Source of the DNA: DATFVA01 sp963811905
GTDB taxonomy: Bacteria; Bacteroidota; Ignavibacteria; Ignavibacteriales; Ignavibacteriaceae
Direction of reading: 5' to 3'
NCBI GenBank assembly: GCA_963811905.1
Contig: CAWETK010000012.1
Span: 1-64,000, forward strand
Length of the DNA: 64,000 nucleotides
Shown here piece after piece: positions 56,401 through 64,000 of the stretch. Every line of letters begins with the position of its first letter. Position 1 is the first letter of the stretch. Both the position numbers and the translations under genes were made by a program. The notes below the pieces were generated by a model. That model did no database searches. It had not been told where the DNA came from and saw only the letters and a program-made list of their open reading frames with translations.

Positions 56401-57240
56401 ATTCACGTACTGATGCATTGATGATCCATCAAGAACCCACCAGCCATTCCCGGATGTGTCAGCATTTACGGATCGATCAATAATATCATAAACATTTTGC
56501 AAAGAGATACCATCGATGTGGGAGACAAGATAGGACAATTTAACTGTCAATCCCTCTATGTCTTGTGTATAAAAATTAGGAGTAAACCTATTATTAAGGG
56601 TGAAATCCGGATCTGAATCAAAATATTGATTTGCAATATATGGGAAACGATTCGGCTCCCTGTTTGGGTTTGTTGGAAAGGATTGAAATAAAGTTTCTAA
56701 AAAACCTTGATAGTTTTCGGTATTCAGGAGACAAAGCAAACCATCGATGCCAATATTTCCGTTCAGGGCAGGATGATCACCGCCAGCTTGTATTTTCATA
56801 GGAACTCCCTTGCATAAAACAATGTACCTGATTTGATTTGTGAGATTATGTTGTGTCAGATAATTTAGGATTGGATATGCAACAAATTTGTAGAAGTATT
56901 TATAGGCGTGTTCAGTTGCATACCACGTCCCGCTATTATGATTATCAAAATCCCTGATAATATCAGTTACTTGTCCTAAACCCACAGTGTGTGTGACACC
57001 ATCGATTGAAAAAGTTGTATCGGGAAATCTTAAGGGTACTATATTTGAATTTGGTATTTCTCGAACTGATTGATAATAGTTTTTAACAGAATCTGAAATG
57101 ATTCCAAGTGAATCTTGTTGATTATTATAAACCACCAGTACATTTTCCGGCCCTGGTAAACCAGCATAAGTTGGTGTTTGAGCTTCTGTTGAATTTAGAC
57201 AGAGTAATGCAATGAATAAAAATGTAACGAAATATTTCAT
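53455..57240 (-). CDS. Large T9SS-sorted surface protein: TIGR03790-like, beta-helix and TPR domains
   Basis: The 1261-residue protein has a signal peptide (MKYFVTFLFIALLCLNSTEAQ) and an N-terminal TIGR03790-like domain (E-N-V-L-V-V-Y-N, Y-Y-Q-S-V-R-E-I-P-N-S-N-I-V-P-L, I-V-L-C-K-G-V-P). A long stretch of parallel beta-helix repeats with many N-N-G- and I-x-N-N-xI-like units follows (about residues 470-960), then a TPR-like region and a T9SS type A sorting domain (Q-N-Y-P-N-P-F-N-P-V-T-T and terminal K-T-G-K-M-L-L-L-K). Beta-helix plus sorting domain suggests a cell-surface carbohydrate-interacting or adhesive protein. No known enzyme residues can be pointed to. Confidence 0.85.
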   Translation of the reverse strand: MKYFVTFLFIALLCLNSTEAQTPTYAGLPGPENVLVVYNNQQDSLGIISDSVKNYYQSVREIPNSNIVPLRFPDTTFSIDGVTHTVGLGQVTDIIRDFDNHNSGTWYATEHAYKYFYKFVAYPILNYLTQHNLTNQIRYIVLCKGVPMKIQAGGDHPALNGNIGIDGLLCLLNTENYQGFLETLFQSFPTNPNREPNRFPYIANQYFDSDPDFTLNNRFTPNFYTQDIEGLTVKLSYLVSHIDGISLQNVYDIIDRSVNADTSGNGWWVLDGSSMHQYVNEKNILIDLGQNVNFNSDEQWVLDNEGPVIGYVSNGAHSEDGIPDWHDSTYWVDTLSFNYANGAIAVTNESYNGNSLSTLKWRYVDESNGGHTQGLITQFTEPNLQNSGGTGFSANAWEPGGTPEITHPAIYFPAYAVGYNQVDAAYMGTQELHNSVIIMGDPLTLINPNPFISTTGELNSDLQHMERLIVPANGTLTITSDITLAHYSGIKVLGKLILSPGSTLRLNDHSSIQIMGDGEFILGDNSHLITSHNSVLISIGTVDCHSGVHINVFNMAKIVISGKFIAQGSSENRISIYQGITFTNMDSLTIDYTDFYAAIEFLNTEKTGVLNLNHTNFFSGCEVHFFKTINLFEDSFIAMATGLIIKDVGRIFIQNCTFGNSQNGITYRDNSAGLTAQDSLTIISTQFDNISENGLFISDVDKSFIGVNVDSSVFNECGTAIILNNFTQSTPGINNNIISDYRLAGIQLMNGNSVLIENNSINTDDTQAQNPTGINLTQVSNPYLLNNHISTSIENPGSGIVSVSSNGNYRLNEITGYYYGIELGNSSSPSMAQNEIHNNKNYGIYISAGSNPKLNKGVSGGLAYPISGYNNIYENGTGGALLDDPEIFVNKADIQLSKGCNTIADDRYNPPNYNHTILIDGARIQSSILADSNYWGDHPLYGHNPAQRFGSGVSVRYTPYNTIPCTYSPSGENMMLMTTTTGSIADTLYTDGSLVGELSPIEMAYSNANHSFYSGDYTEAENIYKQIIAGSEDSSYSLEAYNGIYLLKKYQNANAQGYESLKDYYAAKLSAIEDTSILIAVHNLMDMCDVSKKDYEQAISSFEETVQNNQGTDIALYNEINAYTTALLVDSTGGLGKSNMKYRSQDITEYLHNINDLLKTRGKNIEVENDKLVPTRYFLYQNYPNPFNPVTTIKYAIPKAVDVELKVFDILGREIKTLVNDTKKPGYYEVQFNAGYFASGVYFYRLKAGEYVKTGKMLLLK

Positions 57241-57258
57241 AGATATGACCCTTCTTAT

Positions 57259-59784
57259 TTATTTTAGAAACATTAGTTTTTTAACAGCAGAATAACCGCT
57301 GCCCGTTGTTAGCCTGTAGAAGTATACGCCTGAACTTAATCCACCTCCTTTTAATTTTATGGTATAATATCCAGGCTGTTTTTTTTCGTTAACTAGTACT
57401 CTGATTTCTCTTCCCGTTATATCAAATAACTTAATCTTTACATTGGTCTCCTCAGAAACAGTATAGCTTATACTGGTTTCGGGGTTGAAAGGATTTGGGT
57501 AATTTTGTTCAAGTGAGAATTTATCCGTCGCACCAATTTCCACTTCAACTTCCTTACTGTATTTATAGCTTCCGTTAAAGTCTATTTGTTTTAAACGGTA
57601 AATATACTTACCGGGTGATGCATTTTTATCAGTGAACGAATATGAATGAGTTAATATTGTTGTTCCATTCCCACTCACATAACCAATTTTCGCCCATTCT
57701 GATATCTGATCTCTGAACCCCACCCTCTGAATCTCAAATCCCTGGTTATTTGTTTCCGTTACCGTTATCCAGTTTAATAAAACATTATTATCAGATATAT
57801 TTGCCGAAAAAGAAGATAATTCTACCGGCGTATATAGTGTATCTGTGTATTTCAAGATCAAACCTCCGTTGCCCGCCGCATATCCAACAAAGTCAGTGGG
57901 AGCCTGAAATTTATTAAACGCAGTTGGTACATCATTAGTTATTTCAATCCAGGTATTACCATTATTGGTTGTTATATATTTATGCGAACCATTAATGATC
58001 CAATGACTTGGATCTGGAAAAAAATTAAAATTATGTGGACTTAAAACTTCTGAAATTAATGACCAGGAAATTCCGGAATCCGTGGTTTTGTAAAGAGCTC
58101 CGTATGAATCTGCATCAGCTATCCATCCAGTGTCCTGGTTAACAAAGTAGATATCGTTTGAATTGTAAAAATCCAAGTTCGCTTGTTTTATCCAACTATT
58201 GCCACCATCTGAAGTTTTATATGGTTGCCACCCCAAACCTGACACCCATCCAATTAAAGAATCAGTAAACGAAATCCCGGTAAAAATAGGATATGATAGT
58301 CCGGTAAATTGTGTAAACCAATCCTCTCCAGCATTAGAAGTTTTTAAAATTGCAGCACCCGCAGTAACTTCCCATCCAACCTGGTTATTTATAAATTCTA
58401 TTTCGTTTATCTCTCCATAAGTATTTGGTGAATTTGTCTGATACCAGCTATCTCCGCCATCTATCGTTTTCCATACAGATGTACTTCCAAGGTAACCGGT
58501 AAGGCTGTCTGTAAAGAATAAGCTGTAGCCGCTTGGGCCGGGGGCTAACTGCCAGTGTTCTCCTGAATCAAATGTCCTGTATACTCTGCCTCTTGGTCCT
58601 GAACTAATTACGAATCCTTTCTGTTCAGTTGGAAAAAATACATCAACAAAATCATCATTTATGATTAACTTATGCCAGACGTCTAAATCTCCGTCTGCTT
58701 TATAGATCTTTAATCCCGAACCAGTATTATATCCAATATTTTCCTGTTTAAATAGCTGTATCTCAAATTCTCCAATATTACTTAGCGGCAAATCAAGAAG
58801 TGTCCAGCTCTGTCCTGAGTCAGTTGTCTTCCATAACCCTACTTCACTCATTGTAATGTATCCTGTATCTGGATTTACATATTTTATGCAGTTAATCGGG
58901 TCATAAGTTGTTGGTCCTCCTGTTATCCAGGTGTTTCCCCCATCGCTGCTGTAAACTGTTTTTCCCCTGTATCCTGTTCCACCATATCCTGCTGCAGCTA
59001 TATGCAGACTGTCTATTACAGCAACACTAAATAATGACTGGTTATCACCTGCCTGTACAATATCCCAGGTATTCCCGGCGTTCGTAGTTCTTAATACCTT
59101 CCCGTTTGCTGCTATAAAGCCATAATTCTCATTTAAGAAATCAATCCACCAGTAATCTGATGAGTAGCCGGGAGTTGCTTCGGTCTGCCAGGTTTGTCCT
59201 CCGTCAGTTGTTTTTATAAGTGAATTAGCTGTTCCGCAGGCCCAGCCGAGAGTGTCATTTATCATCTGAAGTCCCCAGAGGTCTCCGGTTACTCCGCTTG
59301 TTATTTGTGTCCAGCTTTCTCCGCTATTAGTTGAACGAAGAATCATTCCATTAAATCCTGATGCTATTACTGTCTGTCCGTCAATAGAATTTACCTTTAA
59401 TATCGGTGTGGTTGTATTGGTTTCTTCGGTTATCCAGTCTATCCCTCCGTTAGTTGACTTTATAATTGTGCCAAGGTTGCCGACTGCCCAGCCTACCTGT
59501 CCGGCAGGCAGGCCTGTATCAGGGTTTACAAAATGAATTCCCAGATAATCAACCCTCGGTACCTTTGGATTCAGTTCTGTCCATACACCGGTGCTTTCCA
59601 CAGGGAATAATCTTCTTTTTTCTTCGATGAGATTTTTGCCTGCATACTTTTCACTGTATGATTGATAACCTTCCTGCAGGGGAATTCCTCTTCTGTACTG
59701 AATGGGTTTTGTGCCTGAGGTATCTGAATATTGTGCAGAAGATACTGTGCTTAACAGAATTAAGAGGAGAATAATTGTTTTCAT
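57259..59784 (-). CDS. T9SS-sorted YCF48-like beta-propeller protein
   Basis: The 841-residue protein has a signal peptide (MKTIILLLILLSTVSSAQ) and eight or more repeats of the type D-T-G-W-x-x-G with K-T-T-D-G-G-x-x-W, which form a YCF48/BNR-like beta-propeller. A beta-sandwich region (E-L-S-S-F-S-A-N-I-S-D-N-N-V-L-L-N-W) comes next, and the protein ends in a T9SS type A sorting domain (Q-N-Y-P-N-P-F-N-P-E-T). YCF48-like proteins in this lineage are common secreted proteins of unknown role. In the first repeat, seven residues (L-P-A-G-Q-V-G, at 59491-59511) interrupt the D-T-G-W-A-V-G motif; the other repeats lack them. The gene follows the same orientation as the beta-helix gene, 18 bases away. 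Confidence 0.88.
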   Translation of the reverse strand: MKTIILLLILLSTVSSAQYSDTSGTKPIQYRRGIPLQEGYQSYSEKYAGKNLIEEKRRLFPVESTGVWTELNPKVPRVDYLGIHFVNPDTGLPAGQVGWAVGNLGTIIKSTNGGIDWITEETNTTTPILKVNSIDGQTVIASGFNGMILRSTNSGESWTQITSGVTGDLWGLQMINDTLGWACGTANSLIKTTDGGQTWQTEATPGYSSDYWWIDFLNENYGFIAANGKVLRTTNAGNTWDIVQAGDNQSLFSVAVIDSLHIAAAGYGGTGYRGKTVYSSDGGNTWITGGPTTYDPINCIKYVNPDTGYITMSEVGLWKTTDSGQSWTLLDLPLSNIGEFEIQLFKQENIGYNTGSGLKIYKADGDLDVWHKLIINDDFVDVFFPTEQKGFVISSGPRGRVYRTFDSGEHWQLAPGPSGYSLFFTDSLTGYLGSTSVWKTIDGGDSWYQTNSPNTYGEINEIEFINNQVGWEVTAGAAILKTSNAGEDWFTQFTGLSYPIFTGISFTDSLIGWVSGLGWQPYKTSDGGNSWIKQANLDFYNSNDIYFVNQDTGWIADADSYGALYKTTDSGISWSLISEVLSPHNFNFFPDPSHWIINGSHKYITTNNGNTWIEITNDVPTAFNKFQAPTDFVGYAAGNGGLILKYTDTLYTPVELSSFSANISDNNVLLNWITVTETNNQGFEIQRVGFRDQISEWAKIGYVSGNGTTILTHSYSFTDKNASPGKYIYRLKQIDFNGSYKYSKEVEVEIGATDKFSLEQNYPNPFNPETSISYTVSEETNVKIKLFDITGREIRVLVNEKKQPGYYTIKLKGGGLSSGVYFYRLTTGSGYSAVKKLMFLK
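59491..59511. repeat. In-frame 21-bp palindromic insertion inside a coding sequence
   Basis: CCTACCTGTCCGGCAGGCAG-type sequence is a near-palindrome. It adds L-P-A-G-Q-V-G between D-T-G and W-A-V-G of the first propeller repeat. Similar GCCTGCCAGG occurs in the spacer at 60181-60190. Confidence 0.65.
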
Positions 59785-60218
59785 CGGATTGTCCCTTCAA
59801 AAATGTTTTCGACTTATCGAATCATTGGAATAAAGTCTGATATCAATTTAGAGAATGATATACTTTTAATCAATAAAAGTTTCTATATTAAATTAGAAAT
59901 TCAGAGTTAAATCTTGTCGTAAAAGACTTAACAATTTCCAGGGTAATTAAAATTAGGTGAATTGCTTTTAACAGATGAAAGACTTTTACAAATGTTTTGA
60001 TTTGGATGATTGGCAACGGTTCTGAGAACGGCTTGGTTCTTGGATCCCTGACCTGTGAAGAGAAATAATCGCGATGTTGTTAGTGGTAAAAAGTTTGCCC
60101 CCAGGACCCCAGAACACGAAGAATTAGAGGAAATAATTATTTATGGTACAGCATATCTACAAAACCCATACACCCAACCCGCCTGCCAGGCTTGTTAAGC
60201 AAGCGGTTCTCTATTTAA
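59785..60218. other. Non-coding spacer downstream of pyrE
   Basis: No gene is seen. The only features are AT-rich stretches and, near the right end, a small hairpin with GCCTGCCAGG followed by GCTTG-TTAAG-CAAGC at 60190-60204. Confidence 0.5.
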
Positions 60219-60803
60219 TTAAACAATTACTTTCCGGGAACCGGGTTTGACAAGAGGAATGTTTTCTTTACACAATGGACATTCATCTGGGGTATAGGAT
60301 ATAACCTCCATCTTCATCGTACTCTTCTGAGGATATCCGAAATCAACCTTTCCGTTGCTGCGGTCTACAATATATCCAATCCCGACTACTTCCCCTCCCT
60401 GTCCTTTTACAATATCAATTACTTCGAACACTGAACCGCCGGTAGTAACGACGTCTTCACAGACTAATATTTTTTCTCCCGGTTCAATTGTAAATCCCCG
60501 GCGAAGAGTAAGCTTTTTATCTTCCCTCTCTGCAAAGATTGATCTTTTATTTAACTGCCGTGCTACTTCCTGTCCCACTATAATTCCACCCATTGCAGGA
60601 GAAATCACTGTATCGATATCATAATCTTTGAAATGATCTGCGAGTATCCGGCATACTTTTTCAGTATATTCGGGATACTGCAGCACCTTTGCACACTGAA
60701 AGTACATATTGCTGTGCCTGCCTGATGTAAGCAGAAAATGTCCCTCTAAAAGCGCACCTGTTTTTTTGAATATTTCAAGAATATTATTTTCATCCGAGAT
60801 CAT
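60219..60803 (-). CDS. pyrE: Orotate phosphoribosyltransferase
   Basis: PyrE joins orotate to PRPP in pyrimidine synthesis. The 194-residue enzyme carries the PRPP motif I-L-V-C-E-D-V-V-T-T-G-G-S and the N-terminal L-L-T-S-G-R-H-S-N-M-Y signature. The C-terminal C-P-L-C pair is unusual but is seen in some members. The length of about 190-210 is normal. The start overlaps the TPR gene by 14 bp. Confidence 0.95.
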   Translation of the reverse strand: MISDENNILEIFKKTGALLEGHFLLTSGRHSNMYFQCAKVLQYPEYTEKVCRILADHFKDYDIDTVISPAMGGIIVGQEVARQLNKRSIFAEREDKKLTLRRGFTIEPGEKILVCEDVVTTGGSVFEVIDIVKGQGGEVVGIGYIVDRSNGKVDFGYPQKSTMKMEVISYTPDECPLCKENIPLVKPGSRKVIV

Positions 60804-61101
60804 CCAGGAAATCCTCCATTTCTTTTGCTGATTTTTTATCTCCCGCTTTGCCGGCCGCTTCTATTCCTTTTCTGTAAAGATCTTTCGCCTCTTCAATTTT
60901 ATCTTCTTTTTCCTTCAACTGCGCGAACTGAAGATAGCCCGCAACATAGCCGGGATTCTGATCCAGTAATTTATTAAAAAAATCCTCAGCTTCCTGCAGC
61001 TGATTATCAGACATGTACTCAAGTGCAAGTCCGTATAAAACAAAAGGATCTGATGGATCCTTTTTATAAAAATCGAGCAGCCCCTCCAGCCTTTTATTCA
61101 T
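60790..61101 (-). CDS. TPR-repeat protein
   Basis: The 103-residue protein consists of about three TPR units (F-V-L-Y-G-L-A-L-E-Y, L-Q-E-A-E-D-F-F-N-K-L-L, I-E-E-A-K-D-L-Y-R-K-G-I). It has no other domain. It is fitted between pterin dehydratase and pyrE with overlap or near-zero gaps, so it is part of that operon. A protein-interaction role is likely. Confidence 0.75.
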   Translation of the reverse strand: MNKRLEGLLDFYKKDPSDPFVLYGLALEYMSDNQLQEAEDFFNKLLDQNPGYVAGYLQFAQLKEKEDKIEEAKDLYRKGIEAAGKAGDKKSAKEMEDFLDDLG

Positions 61102-61103
61102 TC

Positions 61104-61403
61104 TCAGATACTCTCAATTTTTTGAGCGAGTTTAATATCATTTTCTGTAACCCCTCCCGCGCTATGGGTAGACACGGTAATTGCAACTTTATTCCAGTCA
61201 TGAAGGAAGATATCGGGATGATGATCCATTTCCTCGGCTCTCTCTCCAATTTTATTAACGAACCCAAGTGCTTCTTTAAAATCCTTCAATTCGTATTCTT
61301 TTCCTATCCGGTTTTCCTTAAATTCCCATCCTTTAAGTCCGTCGAGCTTTTTATTTATTTCAGACTGATCCAGTACCTGCATCATTGCCTCCTTGTTATT
61401 CAT
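61104..61403 (-). CDS. Pterin-4a-carbinolamine dehydratase
   Basis: The 99-residue enzyme shows the family core D-H-H-P-D-I, the W-N-K-V-A-I-T-V-S-T-H-S segment and G-G-V-T-E-N-D-I near the C-terminus. It dehydrates 4a-hydroxytetrahydropterin and may help aromatic amino-acid hydroxylation, though no hydroxylase is in the window. It is two bases from the TPR gene. Confidence 0.92.
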   Translation of the reverse strand: MNNKEAMMQVLDQSEINKKLDGLKGWEFKENRIGKEYELKDFKEALGFVNKIGERAEEMDHHPDIFLHDWNKVAITVSTHSAGGVTENDIKLAQKIESI

Positions 61404-61417
61404 GGGTTCTCGATTAA

Positions 61418-61573
61418 GAGTGAAACAGCGTTTCGCTTTACAGGAACGAAACAGCGTCTCGCTTTACAGGAGCGAATCAGCGTTTCACTTTACAAGAGCG
61501 AAACAGCGTTTCGCTTTACAGGAGCAAAACAGCCTTTCGCTTTACAGGAGCGAAACAGCGTTTCGCTTTACAC
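61418..61573. repeat. Six-unit 26-bp palindromic tandem array
   Basis: Units start at 61418, 61444, 61470, 61496, 61522 and 61548. Each is close to GAGCGAAACAGCGTTTCGCT followed by TTACAG, with the palindrome GCGAAAC-AGC-GTTTCGC at its core. There are no spacers between units. The same palindrome occurs at 38440-38492. Confidence 0.9.
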
Positions 61574-61586
61574 ATGAAATTTAAAT

Positions 61587-61619
61587 AAAAAAAAGGCGTA
61601 TCAAAAGAGATACGCCTTT
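61587..61619 (-). terminator. Intrinsic terminator of clpC
   Basis: On the minus strand the hairpin GGCGTATC-TCTTTT-GATACGCC has an 8-bp perfect stem, extended by A-T pairs, and is followed by a run of T. It lies 33 bases past the clpC stop. Confidence 0.9.
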
Positions 61620-61651
61620 CTTGTTTATGTGATGTATTGGTTCACACAAAA

Positions 61652-64000
61652 TTATGAGCCGGCTTCACCTTTACCGGGCTGCTGTTCCTCTTCATCGGTC
61701 AGGTTTATATCCATATTATCATTTACAAAGATAAGTTCTTCCATATTTTCAACGTGTTTTGCAACTATTTTAGAACCATCTTTGAACTTTCCTCTGAGAA
61801 TTTCCTCAGCAATCGGATCTTCAACAAATTTCTGGATGGCCCTCCGTAAAGGTCTGGCTCCGAATTTCTGATCGAATCCTTTCTCAACCAGGAATTCCTT
61901 AGCTGTCTGATCCAGTGTAAGTTCCATCTTATTGTCATGAATATTCTTGTGAAGTTCCTTCATTTCAATATCAATGATCTGAAGTATATCTTCTCTTTCA
62001 AGGTTTCTGAATACAATTGTTTCATCCACACGGTTCAGGAATTCAGGATTGAACAGTTTTCTCATTGCCTCTTCCACGGTATTCTTAAGACTGGAGTACC
62101 TGTCGGCTGCATCTTCACCGCCGAACCCGAAAGAGCTGATATTTTTGATATCTCTTGCCCCGATATTGGATGTCATAATTATAATAGTATTCTTGAAATC
62201 AACTTTCCTTCCAAGACTGTCGGTAAGCATACCGTCATCAAGTACCTGCAGCAGAATGCTGAAGATATCCGGGTGAGCTTTTTCAATCTCATCGAAAAGA
62301 ACCACTGAGTAGGGTCTCCTGCGTACTTTTTCGGTAAGCTGACCGCCTTCTTCATAACCGACGTATCCGGGAGGCGCTCCGACCAGTCTTGACAGGGAGA
62401 ATTTTTCCATATATTCACTCATATCAATCCTGATCAGTGCATTTTCACTGTCGAAAAGGTAGCGTGCAAGAGCCTTGCATAATTCGGTTTTACCGACGCC
62501 GGTAGGTCCGAGGAAAATGAAACTGCCTATCGGTCTGTTCGGATTTTTCAAACCTGCTCTTGTTCTGCGGATAGCCTTGGTGAGTTTACCGACTGCTTCA
62601 TCCTGTCCCACAATATACTGCTTCAGAGAGTCAGTCATATTCAGAAGCTTTTCAGATTCAGTTTGCGCAACACGGTTAACCGGAATACCTGTCATCATGG
62701 CTACAACGGTTGCGATATCCTCTTCACTTACATCGTGTATGATGTCTTTGGTCCTGGCTTCCCATTCCCTGCGTGCTATCTCGAGATCCGACTGAAGATT
62801 TCTCTCTTTATCTCTCAATCGCGCAGCTTCTTCATAATCCTGGCGTTTTACAACTGCAGCCTTCTCGCCTCTGACTTTCTCGATGCTGTCTTCAAGATCA
62901 AGCACTTCCTGGGGAACTTCAAAATTTCCCATATGAACTCTTGAGCCTGCTTCATCTATAACATCGATTGCCTTATCTGGCAGATGTCTGTCTGTTATAT
63001 AACGGTTGCTTAAACGGACTGCCGAATCAATAGCATCCGAACTGTAGCGTACATGATGATGCTCTTCATATTTAAATTTAATGTTATTAAGGATCTGAAG
63101 GGTTTCTTCATAACTCGGCGGTTCTACCATTACCTTCTGGAACCTTCTGTCAAGTGCGCCGTCTGTTTCAATATATTTCCTGTATTCATCCAGCGTGGTA
63201 GCACCGATGCACTGTATATCTCCGCGTGCAAGTGCCGGCTTGAACATATTCGATGCATCCAGCGAACCGGAAGCACCTCCTGCACCTACAATTGTATGGA
63301 GTTCATCGATAAAAAGAATAACTTCTTTCGCTTTTTCAAGCTCGTTCATCAGGGCTTTCATTCTCTCTTCAAACTGACCGCGGTATTTTGTGCCTGCAAC
63401 CAGTCCGGCAAGGTCTAAAGTTACTACTCTTTTTTCCTGAAGAATCCGGGGAACCTTCTTCTGCATAATTCTCAATGCAAGGCCCTCAGCAATGGCAGTT
63501 TTGCCGACACCAGGTTCGCCTATAAGCACAGGATTATTCTTTTTCCTTCTGCTCAATATCTGAGCAACACGTTCAATTTCCCGTTCCCTTCCGACAACCG
63601 GATCAAGTTTATCTTCCAAAGCAAACTTTGTAAGATCACGTCCAAAGTTATCAAGAACAGGGGTTTTTGTACGTTCAACTTTTTTATCAACAGGAGGTAC
63701 TGCTCCGGAAGGATCTTTGGGATTCTTACTGCTGAGCATTGAATTCAATTCAGCTCTTGCAGAATCATAAGTTACATTGAACTGATGCAGTATCTGTGTG
63801 GCGATATTATCCTCATCTCTTAAAAGTGAGAGAAGAAGGTGTTCAGTTCCTATAACATCAGCCTTGTAAATCTTAGATTCTATCTGTGTAATTTTTAATA
63901 CTTTCTCTGCCTGTTTGGTCAGAGGGATATTTCCAATTGTTAAAGTGCCGCCTGAAGTCCTAACTGTATCCTCAATTGCTTTCTTTAGTTTCATAAGATC
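61652..64000 (-). CDS. clpC: ATP-dependent Clp protease ATP-binding subunit ClpC (5' end outside window)
   Basis: The frame from 63998 reads D-L-M-K-L-K-K-A-I-E-D-T-V, where family members are already past the first Clp_N repeat. The gene therefore begins beyond the window. Two AAA+ modules are present, with Walker A motifs G-E-P-G-V-G-K-T near residue 160 and G-P-T-G-V-G-K-T near residue 500, separated by a UVR coiled-coil region (E-E-A-A-R-L-R-D-K-E). The second Clp_N repeat (I-G-T-E-H-L-L-L-S-L-L-R) is visible. ClpC unfolds proteins for ClpP. A tail of E-E-E-Q-Q-P-G-K-G-E-A-G-S ends the protein. Confidence 0.96.
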   Translation of the reverse strand, partial: DLMKLKKAIEDTVRTSGGTLTIGNIPLTKQAEKVLKITQIESKIYKADVIGTEHLLLSLLRDEDNIATQILHQFNVTYDSARAELNSMLSSKNPKDPSGAVPPVDKKVERTKTPVLDNFGRDLTKFALEDKLDPVVGREREIERVAQILSRRKKNNPVLIGEPGVGKTAIAEGLALRIMQKKVPRILQEKRVVTLDLAGLVAGTKYRGQFEERMKALMNELEKAKEVILFIDELHTIVGAGGASGSLDASNMFKPALARGDIQCIGATTLDEYRKYIETDGALDRRFQKVMVEPPSYEETLQILNNIKFKYEEHHHVRYSSDAIDSAVRLSNRYITDRHLPDKAIDVIDEAGSRVHMGNFEVPQEVLDLEDSIEKVRGEKAAVVKRQDYEEAARLRDKERNLQSDLEIARREWEARTKDIIHDVSEEDIATVVAMMTGIPVNRVAQTESEKLLNMTDSLKQYIVGQDEAVGKLTKAIRRTRAGLKNPNRPIGSFIFLGPTGVGKTELCKALARYLFDSENALIRIDMSEYMEKFSLSRLVGAPPGYVGYEEGGQLTEKVRRRPYSVVLFDEIEKAHPDIFSILLQVLDDGMLTDSLGRKVDFKNTIIIMTSNIGARDIKNISSFGFGGEDAADRYSSLKNTVEEAMRKLFNPEFLNRVDETIVFRNLEREDILQIIDIEMKELHKNIHDNKMELTLDQTAKEFLVEKGFDQKFGARPLRRAIQKFVEDPIAEEILRGKFKDGSKIVAKHVENMEELIFVNDNMDINLTDEEEQQPGKGEAGS

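Noticed and set aside
61418..61573. CRISPR-like array
   Set aside because: The units follow each other without spacers and are themselves palindromic; there is no cas gene in the window.
61023..61584. Plus-strand frames over the tandem array
   Set aside because: They are open in several frames only because the 26-bp unit lacks stops; they have no start context and no homology.

Overview
The window looks like a chromosomal segment from the Bacteroidota/Chlorobi-type superphylum, most probably an Ignavibacteria-like bacterium. Three secreted proteins end in a type IX secretion (T9SS) sorting domain with an N-Y-P-N-P-F-N-P motif, and there is a bL38/AURKAIP1-type micro-protein and DAP-type MurE. 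Unlike most Bacteroidetes, several genes have clear Shine-Dalgarno sites; ftsZ has AGGAGGT. The taxon is inferred from these traits, not from a marker search.

1-7.6 kb (plus strand, one minus-strand gene at the end): a type IV pilus / type II secretion-like operon. In order it encodes a PilB/GspE ATPase cut by the window edge, a PilT-like ATPase, a PilM-PilN (GspL-like) protein, a PilO(-PilP)-like protein, a secretin and a lipoprotein with invasin-like Ig domains, followed by a convergent MORN-repeat lipoprotein. Every one of these genes is broken by single-base frame disruptions, about twenty in all. The conserved residues are intact across the breaks.

7.9-14.7 kb: a 3.4-kb tandem duplication whose copies are nearly identical. 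Each unit holds yajQ, a RAYT-type Y1 transposase bracketed by two diverged 250-270-bp direct repeats rich in REP-like palindromes, and a 560-aa C-terminal DnaE fragment that lacks the PHP domain and catalytic palm. Then comes about 1 kb of non-coding DNA (14.7-15.7 kb) full of inverted repeats, including a MITE-like element and a possible three-way-junction structure.

15.9-32.3 kb (minus strand): a complete, intact dcw division and cell-wall operon: mraZ-rsmH-ftsL-ftsI-murE-murF-mraY-murD-ftsW-murG-(PH-domain membrane protein)-murC-ftsQ-ftsA-ftsZ. A MraZ operator with three 10-bp spaced repeats lies upstream. murB and ddl are absent and an unusual bacterial PH-domain gene sits between murG and murC.

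32.7-51.8 kb: mostly housekeeping and accessory genes: a prolyl oligopeptidase lipoprotein, tRNA-Thr(CGT), the bL38-like micro-protein, a zinc-ribbon/TPR protein, an HU protein, a GMP reductase/IMPDH homologue, PepF, two frame-disrupted accessory genes, a DUF2231 protein, TruA, two small envelope/stress proteins, an MgtC/DUF4010 protein, an AbiE type IV toxin-antitoxin pair, a succinate-semialdehyde-type dehydrogenase and an RsbU-like phosphatase. 52-60 kb: an M64 metallopeptidase and two large T9SS cargo proteins. 60-64 kb: pyrE, a TPR protein, a pterin carbinolamine dehydratase and clpC, which runs off the right edge. Short palindromic and A/T-rich repeat families are scattered through the intergenic regions, and one palindrome lies in frame inside a coding sequence.
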